Shown here piece after piece: positions 54,374 to 64,000 of a stretch of 64,000 bases of DNA. How positions within the stretch are numbered: the first letter of the stretch is position 1; every line of letters starts with the position of its first letter. Source of the stretch: Megaleporinus macrocephalus (Eukaryota; Chordata; Actinopteri; Characiformes; Anostomidae); assembly GCA_021613375.1 (NCBI GenBank), contig CM038719.1, forward strand, positions 38,291,120-38,355,119, in the 5' to 3' direction. Position numbers and translations under genes: made by a program. The notes beneath the pieces are model-generated. The model saw only the letters and a program-made list of their open reading frames with translations, did not search any database and was not told where the DNA came from.

Positions 54374-56880
54374 AGAACTATTTAATTCATGCTACTGTGA
54401 CATCATCAGTAGAGCCCTCAGTAGAACTTAACTAATGCTATTCTGATATCATCAGTAAAGCCCTCAGTAGAACTTAACTAATGCTAATCTGATATCATCA
54501 GTAGAGCCCTCAGTAGATCTTAACTAATGCTATTCTGACATCATCTGTAGATCCCTCAGTAGAACTTAACTAATGCTATTCTGATATCATCAGTAAAGCC
54601 CTCAGTAGAACTTAACTAATGCTAATCTGACATCATCAGTAGAGCCCTCAGTAGATCTTAACTAATGCTATTCTGACATCATCTGTAGATCCCTCAGTAG
54701 AACTTAACTAATGCTACTCTGACATCATTAGTAGAGCCCTCAGTAGAACTTGACTAATGCTATTCTGACATCATCTGTATAGCCCTCAGTAGAACTGAAC
54801 CAATGTCATTGTAACATCATCAGTAGAGCTCTCAGTAGAACTTAACTAATGCTATTCTGACATCATCTGTAGAGCCCTTAGTAGAACTTAACTAATGCTA
54901 TTATGAAATCATCTGTAGATCCCTCAGTAGAACTTAACTAATGCTATTCTGACATCATCTGTATAGCCCTCAGTAGAACTGAACCAATGTCATTGTAACA
55001 TCATCAGTAGAGCTCTCAGTAAAACTTAACTAATGCTATTCTGACATCATCTGTAGAGCCCTTAGTAGAACTTAACTAAAGCTATTATGACATCATCAGT
55101 AGAGCCCTCAGTAGAACTTAACTAATGCTATTCTGACATCATCTGTAGAGCACTCAATAGAACTGAACCAATGTCATTGTAACATTATCAGTAGAGCTCT
55201 CAGTAGAACTTAACCAATGCTATTCTGACATCATCTGTAGAGCGCTTGTTCAGTAGAACTTAACTAATGCTATTATGACATCATCTGTAGAGCACTCAAT
55301 AGAACTGAACCAATGTAATTGTAACATTATCAGTAGAGCTCTCAGTAGAACTTAACTAATGCTATTCTGACATCATCTGTAGAGCGCTTGTTCAGTAGAA
55401 CTTAACTAATGCTATTATGACATCATCTGTAGATCCCTCAGTAGAACTTAACTGATGCTATTCTGACATCATCTGTATAGCCCTCAGTAGAACTGAACCA
55501 ATGTCATTGTAACATCATCAGTAGAGCTCTCAGTAGAACTTAACTAATGCTATTCTGACATCATCTGTAGAGCCCTTAGTAGAACTTAACTAATGCTATT
55601 ATGACATCATCTGTAGATCCCTCAGTAGAACTTAACTAATGCTACTCTGACATCATCAGTAGAGCCCTCAGTAGAACTTAACTAATGCTATTCTGACATC
55701 ATCTGTAGAGCACTCAATAGAACTGAACCAATGTCATTGTAACATTATCAGTAGAGCTCTCAGTAGAACTTAACTAATGCTACTCTGACATCATCAGTAG
55801 AGCCCTCAGTAGAACTTAACTAATGCTATTCTGACATCATCTGCAGAGCACTCAATAGAACTGAACCAATGTCATTGTAACATTATCAGTAGAGCTCTCA
55901 GTAGAACTTAACCAATGCTATTCTGACATCATCTGTAGAGCGCTTGTTCAGTAGAACTTAACTAATGCTATTATGACATCATCTGTAGAGCACTCAATAG
56001 AACTGAACCAATGTAATTGTAACATTATCAGTAGAGCTCTCAGTAGAACTTAACTAATGCTATTCTGACATCATCTGTAGAGCGCTTGTTCAGTAGAACT
56101 TAACTAATGCTATTATGACATCATCTGTAGAGCACTCAATAGAACTGAACCAATGTAATTGTAACATTATCAGTAGAGCTCTCAGTAGAACTTAACCAAT
56201 GCTATTCTGACATCATCTGTAGAGCGCTTGTTCAATAGAACTTAACTAATGCTATTATGACATCATCTGTAGAGCACTCAATAGAACTGAACCAATGTAA
56301 TTGTAACATTATCAGTAGAGCTCTCAGTAGAACCTAACTAATGCTATTATGACATCATCTGTAGAGCGCTCGCTCATTAGAACTTAACTAATGCTAATCT
56401 GACATCATCTGTAGAGCCCTCAGTAGAACTTAACTAATGCTATTCTGACATCATCTGTAGAGCGCTCGCTCATTAGAACTTAACTAATGCTATTCTGACA
56501 TCATCTGTAGAGCCCTCAGTAGAACTTAACTAATGCTATTCTGACATCATCTGTAGAGCGCTCGCTCAGTAGAAGTTAACTAATGCTATTCTGACATCAT
56601 CTGTATAGCCATCAGTAGAACTGAACTGATGCCAATGTGACATCATCAGTAGAGCCCTCAGGAGTACTCTCTGTGCTACTGATGCTCAATTCAAACTACT
56701 GATGCTACTGATGCCACTGCGACATCATCAGTAAAACCCACAGTCGAATTCGACTGACATCACGGTGACATCATCAGTTCTGGAATTGCAGAACTTAATG
56801 GATGCTATTGTGACATAATTAGTGCAGCCTTCAGAAGAATTTATTTAATGCTATTCTGACATCATCAGCCCTCAGTAGGG
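54374..56880. repeat. 46-bp minisatellite with three-unit higher-order repeat, about 53 copies
   Basis: Unit 'agaacttaactaatgctatt', 'ctgacatcatctgtagagcc' and 'ctcagt'. From about 54780 a trimer of about 140 bp recurs, in which one unit carries 'gaaccaatgtcattgtaaca' and another 'gagcgcttgttcagtagaac'. Edges are more diverged than the centre. Confidence 0.95.
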
Positions 56881-57004
56881 CTATGTTATCCAGAAAGGTC
56901 ACTAGAGTGTTGACCACTGGTTGCAGTGTTATCCCAGGTGATTGCTAGGGCATTATTACATAATAACTATAAAGAAGAAGAAGAAGAAGAACATAGTCTA
57001 GGGC

Positions 57005-57090
57005 ACAGATGGTGGGGGGGTTACTAGATGGTTTGACGAGCATGAAAGTGATAGAAGTCATAAGTTGTGGCCCTCACATCTACAACATCT
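57005..57090 (+). pseudogene. Tc1/mariner C-terminal fragment, copy 3
   Basis: 'gatggtttgacgagcatgaa' and 'gtcataagttgtggccctca' match copies at 53585 and 54185. Very short. A small (AAG)n at 56982-56996 precedes it. Confidence 0.5.
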
Positions 57091-57675
57091 CCTGATGGTA
57101 TTCCAAAGACCTGATCTGGTGGCTATAAAGAAAGTTATATTTATAATCCCATCTGTATATGTGGGATAAATTATTATATACCGAGCACCTGGAACGTGTA
57201 GTAGCAAGTAAACGTCAGCGTGTACGTCATGTGTATGTTGAAGTCTTCACCTCGCCGCGAGCGCTTCCACAGGCAACGAGCAGCTAGTTTCACAGAGCTA
57301 TCCAATCAAAGCAACATTAAACAGTCAATCTTGTCGCTGCTACTTTTTCCGGCCTGGGAGGGTTTCTTCCGTCGGTAAACCTGTTTACACAGGCGTGTTG
57401 GGATTAGCCAGGAATCTCCGTGTAGGTGAAACTCCCCCCACACACACGCGCTCGGCGCCGGCTCCAACCGCGGGCGGATCTCAGGCTTCAAAAGCAGCGC
57501 CTTAATGAAGCACATCGCAAACCCAGATATCCCCACTCGCTTCCTCACCGAGTCAGAGCCGCTGTGTGGGAACCGCCAACCTTCAATACGGAGGGTTCTC
57601 TTCGGCCAGCAGGACCGCAAACGGATGTGCCGACGTAGAGAACGAAGAGAAAGCTTCCCAAAATTAAAAAATAAA
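57091..57675. other. Unique GC-rich island, candidate conserved non-coding sequence
   Basis: About 57180-57640 is non-repetitive and CpG-containing, with 'gtcagcgtgtacgtcatgtg' and 'ccttaatgaagcacatcgca'. Opposing open frames of 70-104 codons exist but carry no recognised domain or splice pattern. Confidence 0.35.
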
Positions 57676-57677
57676 GA

Positions 57678-57696
57678 GGGGGGGGGGGGGGGGGGG
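57678..57696 (+). repeat. Poly(G) run
   Basis: Nineteen consecutive G, G-quadruplex capable and prone to assembly error. Confidence 0.9.
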
Positions 57697-57856
57697 TTGA
57701 AGGTGGGGTCATTGAAGGGGGGGTCATTATTGCTGGCAAATACAAGGCAGCGCGGATGAACTCGGATGGCCTACTTTATGCCCAGTGGGGCTGATTTGCT
57801 CATATCTGCTGATGAGGCTACAGAAGAAAGTGAAGTGAGCGAGTGCTGCCTTTGAA

Positions 57857-57864
57857 CAACAAAA

Positions 57865-57895
<31 letters not shown>

Positions 57896-57896
57896 A
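57857..57896. repeat. (AAAT)n microsatellite
   Basis: About ten units. Confidence 0.95.
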
Positions 57897-57944
57897 CACG
57901 TTTTAAACCAAGCTCTGGTTCTCCAGAACATATTTATGATCCAA

Positions 57945-59371
57945 TAATGATCTCTCTCTCTCTCTCAATCTCTTTCTCTCTCTCTCCCTCTCACACACTC
58001 TCTGTCTTACTCTGTCTCTTCCCTCTCTCACTCTCTTTCTCTCCCCCTCTTTTTCTCACTCTCTCTGTCTCTGTCACTTTCCCCCCTCTCTCTCGCTCTC
58101 TCTTTCTCTCTCACTGTATTTCTCTCTCTTTTTCTCTCTCTCAATCTCTTTTCTTTCTTTCTCTCCCTCGCTATCTCTTTCTCGCGCTCTCTCTCTGTCT
58201 CTCTCAATCTCCCCCTCTCTCCCTCACTCTCTCTTTTTCTCTCCCTCTCTTTCTCTCTCTCTTTCTCCCTTTCTCTCTCTCTCTTCCTTTCTCTCTCTCT
58301 CCCTCTCTTTCTCTCTCTCTGTATTTCTCTCTCTTTCTCTCTCTCACTCTCTTTTCTTTCGCTCTCTCCCTCGCTATCTCTTTCTCGCGCTCTCTCTCTG
58401 TCTCTCTCACTCTCCCCCTCTCTCCCTCACTCTCTCTTTTTCTCTCCCTCTGTGTCTCTCGCTCTTTCTCCCTTTCTCTCTCTCTCTCGCTCTCTCTCTC
58501 TTCCTTTCTCTCTCTCTCCCTCTCTTTCTCTCTCTTGCTTGCTTTTTCTCTTTCTCCATATCTTTCTCTGGGTTTCTCTCTGTCTCTCCTTCTCTCTCTC
58601 ATTCTTGTACTGTCTCTCTCTCTTTTTCTCTTTCTCTCTCTCTCTCTGTCTTTCTCTATCTCTGTCTCTCACTCTCTCCCTCTCTCTCTCCCTCACACTC
58701 TCTTTCTCTCTCTCTCTGTCTTTCTCTCTCTTTTTCTCTGTCTCTTGCTCTCTTTCTCCCTCACCACTCTTTTTCTCTCTCTCCCTAACTCTCTTTCTTC
58801 CTCTCTCTCTCTATCTCTCTCTCTTTGTCTCTCTCTCGCCCTCTTCCTCTGTCTCTCACTTTTTCTCCTCATTCTCTCTTTCTCTTTTGCTGTCTATCTC
58901 CCTCTCTCTCTCTTTCTTTGTCTCTCTCTCACCCTCTTCCTCTGTCTCTCACTTTTTCTCCTCATTCTCTCTTTCTCTTTTGCTGTCTATCTCCCTCTCT
59001 CTCTCTTTCTTTCTCTCTCTCTCTCTCTTTATCTCCTTGCTCTCTCTTTCTCTCTCGCGCTGTCTCTCCTTCCCCTCTCTCTCCCTCTCCTTTTCTCTCT
59101 CCCTCTCCCCTTCCTCTCGCTCTCTCGTTCTCTTTCTCTCTCTCTTTCTCTCTCGCTCTCTCTCTCTTTATCTCCTTGCTCTCTCTTTCTCTCTCGCGCT
59201 GTCTATCTCCCTCTCTCTTTTTCTCTCTTGCTTTCTTTCTCTCTCTCCCCCTCTGTCTCTCTCTCTCTCTCTTTTTCTCTCTCTTTCTGTCTCTCTCTCT
59301 TTCTCCCTTTCCCTTCCCCTCTCTCTCTCTGTCCTTTTCTCTCTCCCTCTCTCTTTCCTCTCTCTCTCTCG

Positions 59372-59407
<36 letters not shown>

Positions 59408-59902
59408 TTATCTCCTCGCTCTCTCTTTCACTCTCTCCCCCCCCTCTCTCTCTTTCTCTCTTTCCCTTCCCCTCTCTCTCCCTCTCCTTCTCTCTCTCCC
59501 TCTCTCCTTCCTCTCTCTCTCGCTCTCTTTCTCTCTCTCTTTCTCTCTCGCTCTCTCTCTCTTTATCTCCTCGCTCTCTCTTTCTCTCTCGCGCTGTCTA
59601 TCTCCCTCTCTCTTTTTCTCTCTTGCTTTCTCTCTCTCTCTCCCTCTCTGTCTCTCTGTCTCTCTCTCTCTCTCCCTCTCTTTTTCGCTCTCTTTCTGTC
59701 TCTCTCTTTCCCTTCCCCTCTCTCTCCCTCTCCTTCTCTCTCTCCCTCTCTCCTTCCTCTCTCTCTCTCATTCTCTTTCTCTCTCTCACTTTCTCTCTCG
59801 CTCTCTCTCTCTTTATCTCCTCGCTCTCTCTTTCTCTCTCGAGCTGGCTATCTCCCTCTCTCTTTTTCTTTCATGCTTTTTTTCTCTCTCTCTCCCTCTC
59901 TG

Positions 59903-59941
<39 letters not shown>

Positions 59942-60138
59942 CTCTCTCTTTCTGTCTCTCTCTTTCTCCATTTCCCTTCCCCTCTCTCTCCCTCTCCTTC
60001 TCTCTCTCCCTCTCTCCTTCCTCTCTCTCGTTCTCTTTCTCTCTCTCTTTATCTCCTCACTCTCTCTTTCTTTCTCGCGCTGTCTATCTCCCTCTCTCTT
60101 TTTCTCTCTTGCTTTCTTTCTCTCTCTCTCCCTCTCTG

Positions 60139-60195
<57 letters not shown>

Positions 60196-60386
60196 CTCTC
60201 TCTTTCTGTCTCTCTCTCTTTCTCCCTTTCCCTTCCCCTCTCTCTCCCTCTTCTTCTCTCTCTCCCTCTCTCCTTCCTCTCTCTCTCGTTCTCTTTCTCT
60301 CTCTCTTTATCTCCTCACTCTCTCTTTCTCTCTCGCACTGTCTATCTCCCTCTCTCTTTTTCTCTCTTTCTTTCTCTCTCTCTCTC
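57945..60386. repeat. 2.4-kb polypyrimidine (CT-rich) tract with internal larger repeats
   Basis: Almost purely C and T on the plus strand. Larger units recur: 'tttatctcctcgctctctct' or 'tttatctccttgctctctct' appears at about 59028, 59167, 59408, 59560, 59812, 60047 and 60306, followed by 'cgcgctgtctatctccctct'. The S/L-rich frames of up to 824 codons and the R/E-rich antisense frames are compositional artefacts. Confidence 0.97.
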
Positions 60387-61018
60387 TTCTGAAGAAAGGG
60401 TTTCTGATGGTCAGACACTGAGAGAGGGAAGCATTGACAGAGCTCTGTCTGACCATTCACGCCGTGAATTCACGTCTGCCATCAACTCCGCTGCGCCGCG
60501 TCCCGATTCAGAGCGCAGTCCCGCTTAGCGGTGCCGTGTTTTCGTGAACACGCTCATAAACAGGGAGGCTGCTCTTCCTCAGCGAAGGGCGCCGATCCGG
60601 CGTTTAGGATGCTCTCTCTCTGTCTCGGCAGCAAAGGAGACATTAAAGTGATCTCCGACTGCAGGCGATAGCAGCGAATGTATTTTTTATGAATTGCGGT
60701 TGTGAAGAGTCTCGTAAATTACATCTCTGTGAGGCGCTGCGCTGCACTGAATAAATATATGAACTTAAAAAAAAAAAAGAAATCAAACAAAACAGGAAAA
60801 TGAACAGCGCGTAGCCAAAACAAACCTCGCCGCGCGGGTTGGGGTATATTAAATTGTGTTAGGTAGCTAAAGGGGGCTTTGGAGGTTTATTAACGCTGCA
60901 TGCAGAGGCTGTCTAGCTGTACTTCCTGCTCATCCAGGTATTGGATCCTACCAAACACCAGCGGCCTTTTCTTAAAGGACTACTCCAGCGGCTCCAAAAC
61001 TCCAGCCACTGCGTCTGA
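60387..61018. other. Unique island, candidate conserved non-coding sequence
   Basis: Begins with a short hairpin (tggtcagacac at about 60408, gtctgacca at about 60447). About 60560-60770 is balanced unique text ('gagacattaaagtgatctcc', 'atgaattgcggttgtgaaga'), followed by an A-run at about 60766. No exon recognised. Confidence 0.35.
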
Positions 61019-61020
61019 GG

Positions 61021-62768
61021 CGTATACAGTCATATACAGTCATATACACTCATATACAGTCATATACACTCATATACAGTCAAATACACTCATATACAGT
61101 CATATACACTCATATACACTCATATACATTCATATACAGTCATATACAGTCATATACACTCAAATACAGTCATATACAGTCATATACACTCAAATACAGT
61201 CATATACACTCATATACAGTCATATACAGTCATATACAGTCATATACACTCATATAGTCATATACACTCATATACAGTCATATACACTCATATACAGTCA
61301 AATACACTCATATACAGTCATATACACTCATATACACTCATATACATTCATATACAGTCATATACACTCAAATACAGTCATATACAGTCATATACAGTCA
61401 TATACACTCATATACAGTCATATACACTCATATACACTCATATACAGTCATATACAGTCAAATACACTCATATACAGTCATATACAGTCATAAACACTCA
61501 TATACAGTCATATACAGTCGTATACACTCATATACAGTCATATACAGTCATAAACACTCATATACAGTCATATACAGTCATATAGAGTCGTATACACTCA
61601 TATACAGTCATATACACTCATATACAGTCAAATACACTCATATACAGTCATATACAGTCATAAACACTCATATACAGTCATATACACTCATATACAGTCA
61701 AATACAGTCATATACAGTCATATACACTCATATACAGTCATATACAGTCATATACAGTCATATACACTCATATACACTCATATACAGTCATATACACTCG
61801 TATACAGTCATATACAGTCATATACAGTCATATACACTCTTATACACTCTTATACACTCACATACAGTCATATACACTCATATACAGTCACATACAGTCG
61901 TATACACTCATATACATTCATATACACTCATATACAGTCGTATACACTTATATACAGTCATATACCGTCATATACAGTCATATACACTCATATCCAGTCA
62001 TATACAGTCATATGCAGTCATATACACTCATATACACTCATATACAGTCATATACAGTCATATACAGTCATATACAGTCGTATACAGTCATATACAGTCA
62101 TATGCAGTCGTATACACTCATATACACTCATATACAGTCATATACACTCATATACAGTCATATACAGTCATATACAGTCGTATACACTCATATACAGTCA
62201 TATACAGTCATATACAGTCATATACACTCATATACAGTCATATACACTCATATGCAGTCATATACAGTCATATACACTCATATACAGTCGTACACAGTCG
62301 TATACAGTCGCATAAAGTCATATACAGTCATATCCACTCATATACAGTCGTATACAGTCATATACAGTCATATACAGTCGTATACAGTCGTATACAGTCA
62401 TATACAGTCATATACACTCATATACAGTCGTATACAGTCATACACAGTCATATACAGTCAAATACAGTCGTATACAGTCGTATACAGTCGTATACACTCA
62501 TATACAGTCATATGCAGTCGTATACAGTCGTATACAGTCATATACAGTCATATACAGTCGTATACAGTCGTATACAGTCATATACACTCATATACAGTCA
62601 TATACACTCATATACAGTCATATACAGTCATATACAGTCATATACACTTATATACACTCATATACAGTCGTATACAGTCATAAACAGTCAAATACAGTCA
62701 TATACAGTCATATACAGTCATATACGCTCATATACACTCATATACACTCATATACAGTCGTATACAGT
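61021..62768. repeat. 10-bp satellite (CATATACAGT / CATATACACT), about 175 copies
   Basis: Every unit keeps ATACA-G/C-TCAT spacing. Only one length change (2-bp loss near 61256) is visible in 1.75 kb. Substitutions (A to G after TC, ATAC to AAAC) mark subregions. The long Y/S/H/I/T-rich frames are artefacts of a 30-bp reading period. Confidence 0.97.
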
Positions 62769-62794
62769 GATTTCAGGTTGGGCTAAGAATTTCA

Positions 62795-64000
62795 ACTCAT
62801 TCAGTTCAGTTCTAGATGTGTATTGTTGTGTAGTGTCCAGTTACTCACTCGTTCAGTTCTAGACGTGTATTGTTGTGTAGTGTCTAGTCACTCACTCGTT
62901 CAGTTCTAGATGTGTATTGTTGTGTAGTGTCTAGTCACTCACTCATTCAGTTCTAGATGTGTATCGTTGTGTAGTGCCCAGTTACTCACTCGTTCAGTTC
63001 TAAATGTGTATTGTTGTGTAGTATCCAGTTATTCAATCGTTGGTTTCTCGATGTGTATTGTTGTGTAGTGTCTAGTTATTCAATCGTTTGTTTCTAGATG
63101 TGTATTGTTGTGCAGTGTCTAGTTATTCAATCGTTTGGTTCTAGATGTGTATTGTTGTGTAGTGTCCTGTTACTCACTCGATCAGTTCTGGATGTGTATT
63201 GTTGTGTAGTGTCTAGTTATTCAATCATTTGTTTCTAGATGTGTATTGTTGTGTAGTGTCCAGTTACTCAATTATTCAGTTCTTGATGTGCATTGTTTTG
63301 TAGTGTCCAGTTACTCACTCATTCAGTTCTGGATGTGTATTGTTGTGTAGTGTCCAGTTATTCAATTGTTTGTTTCTAGATGTGTATTGTTGTGTAGTGT
63401 CCTGTTACTCACTCGATCAGTTCTGGATGTGTATTGTTGTGTAGTGTCTAGTCACTCACTCATTCAGTTCTAGAGGTGTATTGTTGTGTAGTGTCTAGTC
63501 ACTCACTCATTCAGTTCTAGATGTGTATCGTTGTGTAGTGCCCAGTTACTCACTCGTTCAGTTCTAAATGTGTATTGTTGTGTAGTATCCAGTTATTCAA
63601 TCGTTGGTTTCTCGATGTGTATTGTTGTGTAGTGTCTAGTTATTCAATCGTTTGTTTCTAGATGTGTATTGTTGTGCAGTGTCTAGTTATTCAATCGTTT
63701 GGTTCTAGATGTGTATTGTTGTGTAGTGTCCTGTTACTCACTCGATCAGTTCTGGATGTGTATTGTTGTGTAGTGTCTAGTTATTCAATCATTTGTTTCT
63801 AGATGTGTATTGTTGTGTAGTGTCCAGTTACTCAATTATTCAGTTCTTGATGTGCATTGTTTTGTAGTGTCCAGTTACTCACTCATTCAGTTCTGGATGT
63901 GTATTGTTGTGTAGTGTCCAGTTATTCAATTGTTTGTTTCTAGATGTGTATTGTTGTGTAGTGTCCAGTTACTCACTCGATCAGTTCTGGATGTGTATTG
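62795..64000. repeat. 47-bp minisatellite with 564-bp higher-order repeat, open at window end
   Basis: Unit 'gttctagatgtgtattgttg', 'tgtagtgtccagttactcac', 'tcgttca', about 25 copies. The variant 'gtgtatcgttgtgtagtgcc' occurs at about 62959 and 63523, 564 bp (12 units) apart, and intervening units match pairwise. Confidence 0.95.

Noticed and set aside
57306..57620. 104-codon minus-strand frame in GC-rich unique DNA
   Set aside because: An opposing plus frame is also open, there is no domain or Kozak/splice support, and GC-rich sequence lowers stop density.
57947..60528. Open frames of 824, 646 and 567 codons on the plus strand and Arg/Glu-rich frames on the minus strand
   Set aside because: All lie in the CT-rich tract. 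The protein is almost only Ser, Leu, Phe and Pro, overlapping frames are equally open, and there is no domain or codon signal.
60900..62862. Open frames of 197, 223 and 116 codons rich in Tyr, Ser, His and Ile
   Set aside because: They translate the 10-bp satellite. A 30-bp period gives a 10-residue repeat with no stop. Not a gene.

Overview
The window reads as non-coding, repeat-dominated DNA from a ray-finned fish, most likely an otophysan (characin, catfish or knifefish group). That assignment is recognition from memory of repeat families, not a search. The families are Tc1/mariner elements with teleost-type terminal repeats, hAT elements with ATCGGCC or TATCGAT-rich ends, L2/Rex1-like LINE 3' fragments, tRNA-headed SINEs, a second SINE whose tail ends in CCCCCTAGTGTGTG, and a mobile repeat carrying the phrases 'atgaaggactagag' and 'cacagtgtttaaacac'. 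There are no operons, bacterial genes, rRNA genes or CRISPR arrays. I could not identify a host protein-coding exon. The long open frames come from simple-sequence arrays or transposase relics.

Layout. 0-8 kb: a 43-bp minisatellite, a possible exon of a YqaJ/SWIM-type mobile gene, a hAT fragment with a LINE tail inside it, two LINE relics, a (TA)n tract, and a hAT element (5888-7414) split by a Tc1-like element. 8-20 kb: dispersed families 1, 2 and 3 (my names), paired LINE fragments, a tRNA-derived SINE, unique sequence around 11 and 13.2-14.1 kb, Tc1 relics, an LTR-like fragment and a 178-bp tandem repeat. 20-32 kb: two elements bounded by inverted repeats, a 620-bp duplication ending in 24-bp repeats, a roughly 530-bp triplication, more family 3 copies and a 38-42-bp AT-rich minisatellite. 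32-44 kb: a SINE whose tail has expanded into a GT-rich array, a Tc1-like relic, a 1.8-kb satellite of 20-bp units, a 64-bp array, a Tc1 MITE and a second 20-bp satellite. 44-57 kb: unique sequence, duplicated mariner relics, a 22-bp array with captured 190-bp blocks, an internally deleted Tc1-like element, and a 46-bp array. 57-64 kb: a 2.4-kb polypyrimidine tract, unique sequence, a 1.75-kb array of 10-bp units and a 47-bp array that runs off the window.

Roughly a quarter of the window is tandem repeat. The most informative relationship is that the 20-bp satellite (34876-36690 and 43366-43665) matches, on the minus strand, the 5' head of the tRNA-derived SINE around its RNA polymerase III box A. 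One array ends exactly in the SINE 5' terminus. A second array (32765-33478) is built from the tail of another SINE. SINEs therefore appear to have seeded satellites here more than once. Between the arrays lie islands of non-repetitive, moderately GC-rich sequence that could be conserved regulatory DNA of a gene desert or large intron. That is inference and needs alignment.
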